Source: Pseudomonas sp. Irchel 3E13
GTDB taxonomy: Bacteria > Pseudomonadota > Gammaproteobacteria > Pseudomonadales > Pseudomonadaceae
Assembly: GCF_900187455.1 (NCBI RefSeq)
Contig: NZ_FYDX01000011.1
Location: 124,001-188,000 of the forward strand
Length of the DNA stretch: 64,000 nucleotides
Direction: 5' to 3'
The notes under the pieces: generated by a model
The model's database searches: none
What the model saw: the letters and a program-made list of their open reading frames with translations, nothing else
Told to the model about the DNA's origin: nothing
Shown here: positions 1 through 10,598 of the stretch, piece after piece
Numbering within the stretch: position 1 is the stretch's first letter
How the letters are laid out: every line of letters begins with the position of its first letter
Program-made: the position numbers and the translations under genes

Positions 1-2
1 TC

Positions 3-1127
3 GGCACCGGCGGCGACTCGCACACCCGCTTCCCGATCGGCATCTCGTTCCCGGCCGGTTCCGGCCTGGTCGCCTTCGCCGCCGCCACCGGCGTCATGCC
101 GCTGGACATGCCGGAATCGATCCTGGTTCGCTTCAAGGGCAAGCTGCAACCTGGCATCACCCTGCGTGACCTGGTTCATGCCATCCCTTACTACGGGATC
201 AAGCAAGGCCTGCTGACCGTCGAGAAGAAGGGCAAGATCAACGCCTTCTCCGGCCGCATCCTGGAAATCGAAGGTCTCAACGATCTGACCGTCGAACAAG
301 CCTTCGAGCTGTCCGACGCCTCGGCCGAACGTTCCGCCGCGGGTTGCACCATCAAGCTGCCGGAAAAAGCCATCGCCGAGTACCTGACCTCCAACATCAC
401 CCTGCTGCGCTGGATGATCGGCGAAGGCTACGGCGACCCACGCACCCTGGAGCGCCGCGCGCAAGCCATGGAAGCCTGGCTGGCCAACCCTGAACTGCTG
501 GCCGCCGATGCCGACGCCGAATACGCCGAAATCATCGAAATCGACCTGGCCGACGTCAAAGAGCCTGTGCTCTGCGCGCCGAACGACCCGGACGACGCCC
601 GTCTGCTGTCGACCGTACAGGGCGAGAAGATCGACGAAGTGTTCATCGGTTCGTGCATGACCAACATCGGTCACTTCCGCGCTGCCGGTAAATTGCTGGA
701 GAAGGTCAAGGGTGGCATCCCTACCCGTCTGTGGCTGGCTCCGCCAACCAAGATGGACGCTCACCAACTGACCGAAGAAGGCTACTACGGCATCTACGGC
801 AAGGCTGGCGCGCGCATGGAAATGCCAGGCTGCTCGCTGTGCATGGGTAACCAGGCTCGCGTACAGACCGGTTCGACCGTGGTTTCCACCTCGACCCGTA
901 ACTTCCCGAACCGCCTGGGCGACGCGACCAACGTGTACCTGGCTTCGGCTGAACTGGCCGCGGTCGCTTCGATCCTCGGCAAGCTGCCGACCGTCGAGGA
1001 GTACATGGAGTACGCGAAGAACATCGACAGCATGGCTGCCGACGTTTACCGCTACCTGAGCTTCGACCAGATCGCCGAGTTCCGCGAGGTCGCCGCGAAC
1101 GCCAAGATCGCCGCTGTTCAGATCTAA
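3..1127 (+). CDS. acnB: Aconitate hydratase B, C-terminal part (5' end outside window)
   Basis: AcnB interconverts citrate and isocitrate in the cytoplasmic TCA cycle and also dehydrates/hydrates 2-methyl-cis-aconitate in related pathways. The reading frame is open from the first bases of the window (GTGGDSHTRFPIG) to a TAA at 1125-1127, so only about the last 374 residues are seen. The [4Fe-4S] ligand cysteines are visible in IGSCMTNIGHFRAAG and in MPGCSLCMGNQARV, the arrangement typical of the AcnB rather than the AcnA family. A strong terminator follows directly. The neighbour on the opposite strand is prpF, so the two transcription units converge. Identification is secure; the true start lies upstream of the window. 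Confidence 0.96.
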   Translation, partial: GTGGDSHTRFPIGISFPAGSGLVAFAAATGVMPLDMPESILVRFKGKLQPGITLRDLVHAIPYYGIKQGLLTVEKKGKINAFSGRILEIEGLNDLTVEQAFELSDASAERSAAGCTIKLPEKAIAEYLTSNITLLRWMIGEGYGDPRTLERRAQAMEAWLANPELLAADADAEYAEIIEIDLADVKEPVLCAPNDPDDARLLSTVQGEKIDEVFIGSCMTNIGHFRAAGKLLEKVKGGIPTRLWLAPPTKMDAHQLTEEGYYGIYGKAGARMEMPGCSLCMGNQARVQTGSTVVSTSTRNFPNRLGDATNVYLASAELAAVASILGKLPTVEEYMEYAKNIDSMAADVYRYLSFDQIAEFREVAANAKIAAVQI

Positions 1128-1142
1128 GCAGAACCTGCGTTG

Positions 1143-1173
1143 AAAAAGCCCCGCTGAAAAGCGGGGCTTTTTT
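1143..1173 (+). terminator. Rho-independent terminator of acnB
   Basis: Stem GCCCCGC (1148-1154) and GCGGGGC (1161-1167) with loop TGAAAA, followed by six T. It starts about 20 bases after the acnB stop codon. Confidence 0.9.
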
Positions 1174-1228
1174 ATGTCTGCTGCATTCGTGATTGATGGT
1201 TCTAGGACCGCTACGCGGCCCCGGAAAC

Positions 1229-1261
1229 AAAAAAACGGTGCCCGCCTCTCGACGGACACCG
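1229..1261 (-). terminator. Rho-independent terminator of the prp operon
   Basis: Read on the minus strand, CGGTGTCCG (1261-1253) pairs with CGGGCACCG (1244-1236) with one G-T pair, and is followed by a run of seven T (1235-1229). It lies about 30 bases beyond the prpF stop, so acnB and prpF each have their own terminator in a 165-bp convergent gap. Confidence 0.85.
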
Positions 1262-1292
1262 CTGTTCAAAGCCGAAGCCTGCGAAAAATGCC

Positions 1293-2483
1293 TTAGAACG
1301 AATCCCCCGGCACCCGCACCCACCCTTCCATCAACACCCGCGCACTGCGGCTCATGATCGCCTTGGTCACGGTCCATTGCCCGCCCACCTGCTGCGCCTG
1401 CGCACCCACCCGCAGGGTCCCGGAAGGATGCCCGAAGCGCACCGCTTCGCGCTCGCCGCCACCGGCCGCGAGGTTGACCAGCGTTCCCGGAATCGCCGCC
1501 GCCGTACCAATCGCAACGGCCGCGGTGCCCATCATGGCGTGGTGCAGCTTGCCCATGGACAGCGCCCGCACCAGCAGGTCGATATCACCGGCTTTCACCT
1601 GTTTGCCACTGGACGACAGGTAGTCCGCCGGCGGCGCCACGAAAGCGACCTTCGGCGTGTGCTGCCGGCCCGCGGCTTCGTCGATGTGCTTGATCAGCCC
1701 CATGCGCACCGCGCCATGGGCACGGATGGTTTCGAAACGGGCCAAGGCCGCGTTATCGCCGTTGATCGCGTCCTGCAACTCGGTGCCGCTGTAGCCGATG
1801 GCCTCGGCGTTGACGAAGATGGTCGGGATACCGGCGCTGATCAGGGTCACTTCGAAGCTGCCGACACCCGGCACATCAAGCTGATCGACCAGATTGCCGG
1901 TGGGGAACATCGCCCCGCCGCCGTCGTCTTCATCGGCGGCCGGATCGAGAAACTCCAGTTGCACCTCAGCCGCCGGGAACGTCACGCCGTCGAGTTCGAA
2001 ATCACCGGTTTCCTGCACCTCGCCGTTGGTGACCGGCACGTGGGCAATGATGGTCTTGCCGATATTCGCCTGCCAGATACGCACAGTGGCGACGCCATTG
2101 GCCGGGACACGGGCCGGGTCGACCAGGCCGGCGCTGATGGCGAAGGAACCCACTGCCGCCGAGAGGTTGCCGCAGTTGCCGCTCCAGTCGACGAAGGCCT
2201 TGTCGATCGACACCTGGCCGAACAGGTAATCGACGTCGTGCTCCGGCTTGATGCTGCGGGACAGGATCACCGTCTTGCTGGTGCTGGAGGTCGCTCCGCC
2301 CATGCCGTCGATCTGCTTGCCGTAGGGGTCGGGACTGCCGATCACCCGCAGCAGCAGCGCATCGCGGGCGGCGCCGGGCAGTTGCGCGGCTTCGGGCAGG
2401 TCCTGGAGATTGAAGAACACACCCTTGCTGGTGCCGCCACGGATGTAGGTGGCGGGGATTTTGATCTGGGGTACATGCGCCAT
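1293..2483 (-). CDS. prpF: 2-methyl-aconitate cis-trans isomerase PrpF
   Basis: A protein of 396 aa that matches the PrpF family from its first residues (MAHVPQIKIPATYIRGGTSKG). PrpF isomerises the trans-2-methylaconitate made by AcnD to the cis form in the methylcitrate cycle for propionyl-CoA oxidation. The fold is that of diaminopimelate-epimerase-like proteins; the conserved GGTSKG start, the GNCGN segment and a late G-GG-MG region are visible. It is the last gene of the operon gntR-prpB-prpC-acnD-prpF, separated from acnD by a REP palindrome. In several pseudomonads prpD follows prpF; here it does not. Length is as expected for the family. Confidence 0.95.
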   Translation of the reverse strand: MAHVPQIKIPATYIRGGTSKGVFFNLQDLPEAAQLPGAARDALLLRVIGSPDPYGKQIDGMGGATSSTSKTVILSRSIKPEHDVDYLFGQVSIDKAFVDWSGNCGNLSAAVGSFAISAGLVDPARVPANGVATVRIWQANIGKTIIAHVPVTNGEVQETGDFELDGVTFPAAEVQLEFLDPAADEDDGGGAMFPTGNLVDQLDVPGVGSFEVTLISAGIPTIFVNAEAIGYSGTELQDAINGDNAALARFETIRAHGAVRMGLIKHIDEAAGRQHTPKVAFVAPPADYLSSSGKQVKAGDIDLLVRALSMGKLHHAMMGTAAVAIGTAAAIPGTLVNLAAGGGEREAVRFGHPSGTLRVGAQAQQVGGQWTVTKAIMSRSARVLMEGWVRVPGDSF

Positions 2484-2518
2484 GGATTTGTCCTGTCAGT
2501 TCAATAGGTGAAACCCCA

Positions 2519-2586
2519 ATCGCTGGCAAGCCAGCGCCCACAAGGTGCGGCGTTCACCGTACCTGTGGGAGCTGGCTTGCCAGCGA
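2519..2586. repeat. REP-like inverted repeat between acnD and prpF
   Basis: ATCGCTGGCAAGCCAGC on the left and GCTGGCTTGCCAGCGAT on the right, extended by CCCACAAGGT / ACCTGTGGGA arms. This is the CTGGC(A/T)(A/T)GCCAG variant of Pseudomonas REP and sits inside the prp operon. Confidence 0.8.
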
Positions 2587-2629
2587 TAAGGCCCGGGCAG
2601 TCAACATCACTGCCCGCGCCGTGCCGATA

Positions 2630-5215
<2,586 letters not shown>

Positions 5216-5273
5216 GGTCAGGTCGGCTCGGTCACGGTGTTCGGTGGATAGACCCTGTCTGCCCTGCCCCGCC

Positions 5274-5362
5274 CTGTAGGAGCGAGCTTGCTCGCGATAG
5301 CGTCAGCGGGATCAAACCCACTGACAGATTCATCGCCATCGCGAGCAAGCTCGCTCCTACAG
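5274..5362. repeat. Pair of inverted REP elements between prpC and acnD
   Basis: The left arm at 5274-5298 (CTGTAGGAGCGAGCTTGCTC then GCGAT) is the exact reverse complement of the right arm at 5338-5362. The 39-bp loop contains a small secondary hairpin (GTCAGCGGG / CCCACTGAC). It lies in the prp operon and could stabilise or process its mRNA. Confidence 0.88.
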
Positions 5363-5391
5363 AAACAGAGCCAGGTGCGGCGGGCTCTTTA

Positions 5392-6519
5392 TCAGCGCTG
5401 CTCGATCGGCACGAACGTGCGCTGCTCGACGCCGGTGTACTCGGCGCTCGGACGGATGATGCGGTTGTTGGCGCGCTGCTCGAAGACGTGCGCTGCCCAG
5501 CCGGTCAGGCGCGAGCAGACGAAGATCGGGGTGAACAGCTTGGTCGGGATGCCCATGAAGTGGTACGCCGAGGCATGGTAGAAGTCGGCGTTCGGGAACA
5601 GCTTCTTCTGCTCCCACATGGTCTTGTCGATGGCTTCGGAGACCGGGTACAGCACGGTGTCACCCACTTCATCGGCCAGCTTCTTGGCCCAGCCCTTGAT
5701 CACTTCGTTGCGCGGGTCGGACTCTTTGTAGATGGCATGGCCGAAGCCCATGATCTTGTCTTTGCGCTCGAGCATTTTCAGCAGTTCGGTCACGGCTTCC
5801 TGCGGGCTCTGGAAGCGTTCGATCAGTTCCATCGCCGCTTCGTTGGCGCCGCCGTGCAGCGGACCGCGCAGCGAACCGATGGCGGCGGTGACGCAGGAGT
5901 ACAGGTCCGACAGGGTCGAAGCACACACCCGCGCGGTGAAGGTCGAGGCGTTGAATTCGTGCTCCGCGTAGAGGATCAGCGAAACGTTCATCACCTTGAC
6001 GTGCAGCTCGCTCGGCTTCTTGCCGTGCAGCAGGTGCAGGAAGTGGCCGCCGATGGTGTCTTCGTCACTGGTGCAGTCGATGCGCACGCCGTGGTGGCTG
6101 AAGCGGTACCAGTAGCACATCACCGCCGGGAACAGCGCCAGCAGGCGGTCGGTCTTGTCACGCTGCTGGTCGAAGTTCAGCTCTTGCTCCAGGGTGCCAA
6201 GCACCGAGCAGCCCGTACGCATGACATCCATTGGATGGGCGTTGGCCGGAATACGCTCCAGCACTTCTTTCAGCGCCTGCGGCAGGTCGCGCAGGGTTTT
6301 CAGGCGCGCCTGGTATTCGGCGAGCTGGGCCTTGTTCGGCAGTTCTCCGTAAAGCAGCAGGTAGGCGACTTCTTCGAACAGGGCGTTGGCGGCCAGGTCA
6401 CGGACGTCATAGCCGCGGTAGGTCAGCCCGGCGCCCGCCTGACCGACTGTCGACAGTGCGGTCTGCCCGGCCACCTGGCCACGCAGGCCGGCTCCGCTGA
6501 GTACTTTTGCTTCGGCCAT
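5392..6519 (-). CDS. prpC: 2-methylcitrate synthase
   Basis: A type II citrate-synthase-fold protein of 375 aa. It condenses propionyl-CoA with oxaloacetate to 2-methylcitrate in the methylcitrate cycle. The citrate synthase motifs are clear: SHHGVRIDCTSDEDTIGGHF in the middle, the catalytic-His segment GPLHGGANEAAM, and GFGHAIYKESDPR. The length suits PrpC (about 375 aa) rather than housekeeping GltA (about 430 aa). A good ribosome binding site (AAGGAGATATCCC) precedes the ATG at 6519. Second structural gene of the prp operon, 121 bp from prpB with a single REP unit between. Confidence 0.95.
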   Translation of the reverse strand: MAEAKVLSGAGLRGQVAGQTALSTVGQAGAGLTYRGYDVRDLAANALFEEVAYLLLYGELPNKAQLAEYQARLKTLRDLPQALKEVLERIPANAHPMDVMRTGCSVLGTLEQELNFDQQRDKTDRLLALFPAVMCYWYRFSHHGVRIDCTSDEDTIGGHFLHLLHGKKPSELHVKVMNVSLILYAEHEFNASTFTARVCASTLSDLYSCVTAAIGSLRGPLHGGANEAAMELIERFQSPQEAVTELLKMLERKDKIMGFGHAIYKESDPRNEVIKGWAKKLADEVGDTVLYPVSEAIDKTMWEQKKLFPNADFYHASAYHFMGIPTKLFTPIFVCSRLTGWAAHVFEQRANNRIIRPSAEYTGVEQRTFVPIEQR

Positions 6520-6602
6520 GGGATATCTCCTTTCTTGAATTTGTTATGGAAGCTTTGGCTAATCGTGTTTCGGATCCTGAGGACACGGCGCCCTGGTTGA
6601 CG

Positions 6603-6631
6603 CCTTCGCGAGCAAGCCCGCTCCTGCAGGA
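6603..6631. repeat. Single REP unit between prpB and prpC
   Basis: CCTTCGCGAGCAAGCCCGCT followed by CCTGCAGG: one arm of the family seen elsewhere in the window, slightly diverged (AAGCCC for AAGCTC). Confidence 0.75.
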
Positions 6632-6640
6632 TCATGTGAG

Positions 6641-7531
6641 TCAGGCTTTTTTCTGGGCGAACAGGGCGTCGAGGCTCTGCTCGAACGCGTGGTAGTTGAT
6701 GGCGTCGTACAGCTCCATGCGGGTTTGCATGGTGTCGATCACATTCTTCTGCGTGCCGTCGCGGCGCAGCGCGTTGTAGACGTTCTCGGCGGCCTTGTTC
6801 ATGGCGCGGAACGCCGACAGCGGGTACAGCGCCAGGGAGACGTCGGCGGACGCCAGTTCCTCGGTGGTGTACAGCGGAGTAGCGCCGAATTCGGTGATGT
6901 TGGCCAGGATCGGCGCACGCACGCGCTCGGCGAAGGTCTTGTACATCGACAGTTCGGTGATGGCTTCCGGGAAGATCATGTCGGCGCCGGCTTCGATGCA
7001 GGCGGCGGCGCGATCAAGCGCGGCTTCCAGACCTTCCACGGCGAGCGCGTCGGTGCGCGCCATGATCACGAAGCTGTCATCGGTACGGGCATCGACGGCG
7101 GCCTTGATGCGGTCGACCATCTCCTGCTGCGAGACAATTTCCTTGTTCGGACGGTGGCCGCAACGCTTGGCGCCGACCTGGTCTTCGATATGGATGGCGG
7201 CGGCGCCGAACTTGATCATCGACTTCACGGTACGGGCGACGTTGAACGCCGAGGACCCGAAGCCCGTGTCGACATCCACCAGCAGCGGCAGGTCGCAGAC
7301 GTCGGTGATGCGGCGCACGTCGGTGAGCACGTCATCCAGGCCGGTGATACCCAGGTCCGGCAGGCCGAGGGAGCCTGCAGCAACACCGCCACCGGAGAGG
7401 TAGATGGCCTTGAACCCGGCACGCTTGGCCAGCAGCGCGTGGTTAGCGTTGATGGCGCCGACAACCTGCAACGGGTGCTCGGCAGCTACTGCATCGCGAA
7501 AACGCTGGCCGGGACTGCTTTTCTGACTCAT
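6641..7531 (-). CDS. prpB: 2-methylisocitrate lyase
   Basis: A protein of 296 aa of the isocitrate lyase/PEP mutase superfamily. PrpB splits 2-methylisocitrate into pyruvate and succinate, the last step of the methylcitrate cycle. The catalytic loop reads QVGAKRCGHRPNKE with the active-site cysteine in KRCGH; the metal-binding region DVDTGFG and the early GGGVAAGSLGLPDLG stretch are also family features. It overlaps the end of the gntR gene by four bases (ATGA), so regulator and enzyme are translationally coupled. Length and motifs fit PrpB closely. Confidence 0.96.
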   Translation of the reverse strand: MSQKSSPGQRFRDAVAAEHPLQVVGAINANHALLAKRAGFKAIYLSGGGVAAGSLGLPDLGITGLDDVLTDVRRITDVCDLPLLVDVDTGFGSSAFNVARTVKSMIKFGAAAIHIEDQVGAKRCGHRPNKEIVSQQEMVDRIKAAVDARTDDSFVIMARTDALAVEGLEAALDRAAACIEAGADMIFPEAITELSMYKTFAERVRAPILANITEFGATPLYTTEELASADVSLALYPLSAFRAMNKAAENVYNALRRDGTQKNVIDTMQTRMELYDAINYHAFEQSLDALFAQKKA

Positions 7532-8238
7532 GACTCACCTCGTGGGTTAGTGGCGTCCAGGTAGTGACGCTCGATGTTGCGTTTGGAAGCGCCGATGTGG
7601 CGGCGCATCAGGAGTTCCGCCAGTTCGCCGTCACGGTCGGCGATGGCGTCGAGAATCCGGTGGTGTTCGGTAAAGGCCTGGCGCGGCCGATTGGGCGTCG
7701 CCGAGAACTGGATGCGGTACATGCGCACCAGCTGATAAAGCTCGCCGCAGAGCATCTGCACCAGGGTGCGGTTGCCGCTGCCCTGGATGATCCGGTAGTG
7801 GAAGTCGAAGTCGCCTTCCTGCTGGTAATAGCCGACCCCGGCCTGGAACGCGGCGTCGCGCTCGTGGGTGTCGAGCACCCGGCGCAGCTCATCGATCTCG
7901 GCTACGCTCATACGCTCGGCGGCCAGGCGGCAGGCCATGCCTTCGAGGGATTCGCGGATCTCGTACAGCTCGATCAGTTCGGCATGGCTCAGTGACACCA
8001 CCCGGGCGCCGACATGCGGCACCCGCACCAGCAGGCGCTGGCCTTCCAGGCGGTGGATGGCCTCACGCAGCGGGCCGCGGCTGATGCCGTAGGTGCGCGC
8101 CAGTTCCGGCTCGGAGATCTTGCTGCCCGGGGCAATCTCACCCTTGACGATCGCGGCCTGGATGCGTCGAAAGACGTTTTCGGAAAGGGTTTCCGAGTCA
8201 TCCTGGGTTACGCCGGGTGCTTGAGCTGTGTCCAGCAT
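7528..8238 (-). CDS. GntR/FadR-family regulator of the prp operon
   Basis: An N-terminal winged helix (about residues 15-85, with ELARTYGISRGPLREAIHRL as recognition region) and a C-terminal all-helical FCD ligand domain, together 236 aa. It is the first gene of the prp operon and overlaps prpB by four bases, so it presumably represses the operon and responds to a methylcitrate-cycle intermediate (inference from family and context). Two starts are possible: a GTG at 8250 or an ATG at 8238. I prefer the ATG because AAGG lies 11 bases upstream of it but only one base before the GTG. With that choice a TTGTCGACA half-operator falls in the leader. It is not the sigma54-type PrpR of enterics. Confidence 0.9.
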   Translation of the reverse strand: MLDTAQAPGVTQDDSETLSENVFRRIQAAIVKGEIAPGSKISEPELARTYGISRGPLREAIHRLEGQRLLVRVPHVGARVVSLSHAELIELYEIRESLEGMACRLAAERMSVAEIDELRRVLDTHERDAAFQAGVGYYQQEGDFDFHYRIIQGSGNRTLVQMLCGELYQLVRMYRIQFSATPNRPRQAFTEHHRILDAIADRDGELAELLMRRHIGASKRNIERHYLDATNPRGES

Positions 8239-8239
8239 G

Positions 8240-8249
8240 ATTGTCGACA
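8240..8249. promoter_or_regulatory. Possible second operator (ATTGTCGACA) at the gntR start
   Basis: ATTGTCGACA repeats ten of the twelve bases of the palindrome at 8313-8324 and lies just upstream of the preferred ATG of the GntR gene. GntR/FadR proteins usually bind TNGTNNNACNA-like sites, which this matches. Role inferred. Confidence 0.5.
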
Positions 8250-8312
8250 CCTTGAAAATCCAATGCGCTGAAATTAGCTAAATACGCCATTGCAGTCAAA
8301 GACAAATTCAAT

Positions 8313-8324
8313 ATTGTCGACAAT
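8313..8324. promoter_or_regulatory. Putative GntR operator upstream of the prp operon
   Basis: A perfect 12-bp palindrome, ATTGTCGACAAT, lies 75 bp upstream of the regulator start in the divergent gap with the next operon. It matches the TNGTNNNACNA type of FadR-subfamily operator. Autoregulation of gntR-prpBC-acnD-prpF is the likely role; binding is not proven by sequence alone. Confidence 0.65.
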
Positions 8325-8523
8325 CGTCTAAGAACGAACTTCAAGGGACCGCGTGTTGTCTGAGTTGCGCCGCTGGCGCCGGAATACCAGCGTGATAGAA
8401 TGCCGCCGCCTCTTTGGGGTATGGATAGTGTGTCTGTCATGTTTTTCTGTCAGACCAACGAGGAGCTTGCGCAGAACTGCCAGTGGCCTTGACCTGAACA
8501 CCCACAGCATTGCGCCAGGATCT

Positions 8524-9060
8524 ATGAGACTTTCGCCCCTTCTACTGTTGCTCAGCCTCTGTTTGCTACCGGCCCTGGGCCAGGCGGCGGGCAAGACCGT
8601 CTACGGCCTGAACGAATACGCCCGGCTTGCCGATATCAACCTGGAAGTCGCCGCCAAACTCGACACCGGGGCCAAGACCGCCTCCCTCAGCGCCCGCGAC
8701 ATCAAGCGTTTCAAGCGTAACGGCGAATCCTGGGTACGCTTCTACCTGGCCATTGACGCCGCTCATTCCCATCCGATAGAACGCCCTCTGGCGCGCGTCA
8801 GCAAGATCAAGCGACGCGCCGGCGACTACAACCCGGACGAGGGCAAGGGCTACACCGCCCGTCCGGTGATCAGCCTGAATATCTGCATGGGTACCGCCCT
8901 GCGCAGCATCGAAGTGAACCTGACCGATCGCAGCGCCTTCCAGTACCCGTTGCTGATCGGCTCCGAGGCGCTCAAGCACTTCGATGCGCTGGTCGATCCA
9001 AGCCTTAAATACGCTGCCGGCAAACCCGCCTGCGCCACTGACGCTCACACCGCAGAGTAA
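8524..9060 (+). CDS. Exported retropepsin-like aspartic protease (often annotated 'ATP-dependent zinc protease')
   Basis: 178 aa from the ATG at 8524, which opens a signal peptide (MRLSPLLLLLSLCLLPALGQ, cleavage near AQA-A). The mature domain carries AAKLDTGAKTASL with the retropepsin catalytic triplet D47-T-G. Database labels of zinc protease or RimB-like come from this same family (PF05618-type), but the DTG motif indicates an aspartic protease. It starts an operon with the inactive transglutaminase and RimK-like ligase genes (gaps of 5 bp and a 1-base overlap). I recall such an operon described in P. aeruginosa as the 'rlo' osmotic-stress system; I leave the symbol blank because I cannot check it. 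Substrate unknown. Confidence 0.85.
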   Translation: MRLSPLLLLLSLCLLPALGQAAGKTVYGLNEYARLADINLEVAAKLDTGAKTASLSARDIKRFKRNGESWVRFYLAIDAAHSHPIERPLARVSKIKRRAGDYNPDEGKGYTARPVISLNICMGTALRSIEVNLTDRSAFQYPLLIGSEALKHFDALVDPSLKYAAGKPACATDAHTAE

Positions 9061-9065
9061 CCCCG

Positions 9066-10598
9066 ATGCGCTCTCTTACCCTTCATCTGAAAGTCCTGAT
9101 CACCGTACTGGTGCTGCTGGGTATCCTGATCACGGCTTATCAGATCTTCTTCCTGGGCATCCCGGTGACCGAGGACGAAACCGACGACCTGTGGAACATC
9201 GACGCCAAGGTCGAGTTCGTCGCCAGTCCAAAAGACCCGGTCAAGGTCCAGATGTACGTGCCGCCGCTGAGCCGTGACTACGTCAGCCTCAACGAGAGCT
9301 TCATCTCCAACAACTATGGCGTGAGCGTCAACCGCGTCGACGGCAACCGCAAGGTGACCTGGTCGGCCCGTCGCGCCAGCGGCAACCAGACGCTCTACTA
9401 CCGCCTGGTGCTGACCAAGCGCTACAGCACCGAGAAGCCCAAGATCAAAGGCCCGACCTTCCGCGACAGCCTGCCCGTGGAAGGCCCGGAGAAGATCGCT
9501 GCCGAAGCGCTGCTGGCGCCGATCCGCCAGCATTCGGCGGACGTCGAGACCTTCGTCGGCGAAACCATCAAGCGTGTCAACAATCTCAACGACGACAACG
9601 TCAAGCTGCTGCTGGCCGGTGACACCTCGGTGCAGAAGAAGGCCAAGGTCATCGACCTGCTGTTGTCCATCGCCCACGTTCCGCTCGAACGCGTGCAAAC
9701 CATCCGCCTGGTGGCCGACCAGCCGCAGACCCCGGAACTCTGGCTGCGCAGCTTCAACGGCAACGATTGGCTGTACTTCAACCCGGATACCGGCGAGCAG
9801 GGCCTGCCAAGCGACCGCCTGCTGTGGTGGACCGGTGACGACAACCTGATCACCGTCGACGGCGGCAAGAAAGTCAGCGTCAGCTTCAGCCTGAACAACA
9901 GCGAGATGAACGCCATCCGCCTGGCCAAGCTGACCGACGAGAACACCGACGCCGACTTCCTCGAATACTCGCTCTACGGCCTGCCGCTGCAGACCCAGCA
10001 GACCTTCATGATCATGGTGATGATCCCGATCGGCGTGCTGGTGATCCTGATCCTGCGCAACTTGATCGGCGTGCAGACCCTCGGCACCTTCACCCCGGTA
10101 CTGATCGCCCTGGCCTTCCGCGAAACGCAGCTGGGCTTCGGCATCATGCTGTTCACCGTGATCACCGCGCTGGGCCTGTCACTACGCTCCTACCTCGAAC
10201 ACCTCAAGCTGCAGATGCTGCCGCGCCTGTCGGTGGTATTGACCTTCGTCGTGGTGCTGATCGCCGCCATCAGCCTGTTCAGCCACAAGCTGGGCCTGGA
10301 ACGTGGCCTGTCGGTGGCACTGTTCCCGATGGTGATTCTGACCATGACCATCGAACGCCTGTCGATCACCTGGGAAGAGCGCGGTGGTGGCCATGCGATG
10401 AAAGTCGCCATCGGCACCCTGTTCGCCGCCTCCCTGGCGCACCTGCTGATGACCGTGCCGGAACTGGTGTACTTCATCTTCACCTTCCCGGCGGTGCTGC
10501 TGATCCTGGTGGGCTTCATGCTGGCGATGGGTCGCTACCGCGGCTACCGCCTGACGGAGCTGGTTCGCTTCAAGGCTTTCGTGAAGGCTGACGCCTGA
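9066..10598 (+). CDS. Inactive transglutaminase fused to a seven-helix membrane domain
   Basis: A membrane protein of 510 aa. One transmembrane helix lies near residues 8-28 (LKVLITVLVLLGILITAYQI), followed by a periplasmic part of about 280 residues resembling a transglutaminase-like domain without the catalytic set. A cluster of about seven hydrophobic helices fills residues 310-500 (for example FMIMVMIPIGVLVILIL). This domain order is that of the 'inactive transglutaminase / 7TM' family found beside RimK-like ligases. It starts five bases after the protease gene and overlaps the ligase gene by one base. It probably links a periplasmic peptide or protein substrate to the cytoplasmic ligase; this is inference. 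Confidence 0.85.
   Translation: MRSLTLHLKVLITVLVLLGILITAYQIFFLGIPVTEDETDDLWNIDAKVEFVASPKDPVKVQMYVPPLSRDYVSLNESFISNNYGVSVNRVDGNRKVTWSARRASGNQTLYYRLVLTKRYSTEKPKIKGPTFRDSLPVEGPEKIAAEALLAPIRQHSADVETFVGETIKRVNNLNDDNVKLLLAGDTSVQKKAKVIDLLLSIAHVPLERVQTIRLVADQPQTPELWLRSFNGNDWLYFNPDTGEQGLPSDRLLWWTGDDNLITVDGGKKVSVSFSLNNSEMNAIRLAKLTDENTDADFLEYSLYGLPLQTQQTFMIMVMIPIGVLVILILRNLIGVQTLGTFTPVLIALAFRETQLGFGIMLFTVITALGLSLRSYLEHLKLQMLPRLSVVLTFVVVLIAAISLFSHKLGLERGLSVALFPMVILTMTIERLSITWEERGGGHAMKVAIGTLFAASLAHLLMTVPELVYFIFTFPAVLLILVGFMLAMGRYRGYRLTELVRFKAFVKADA

Noticed and set aside
5274..5362. CRISPR-like repeat spacing of inverted elements
   Set aside because: The repeats are inverted, few and scattered between genes with no spacers; they are REP elements.
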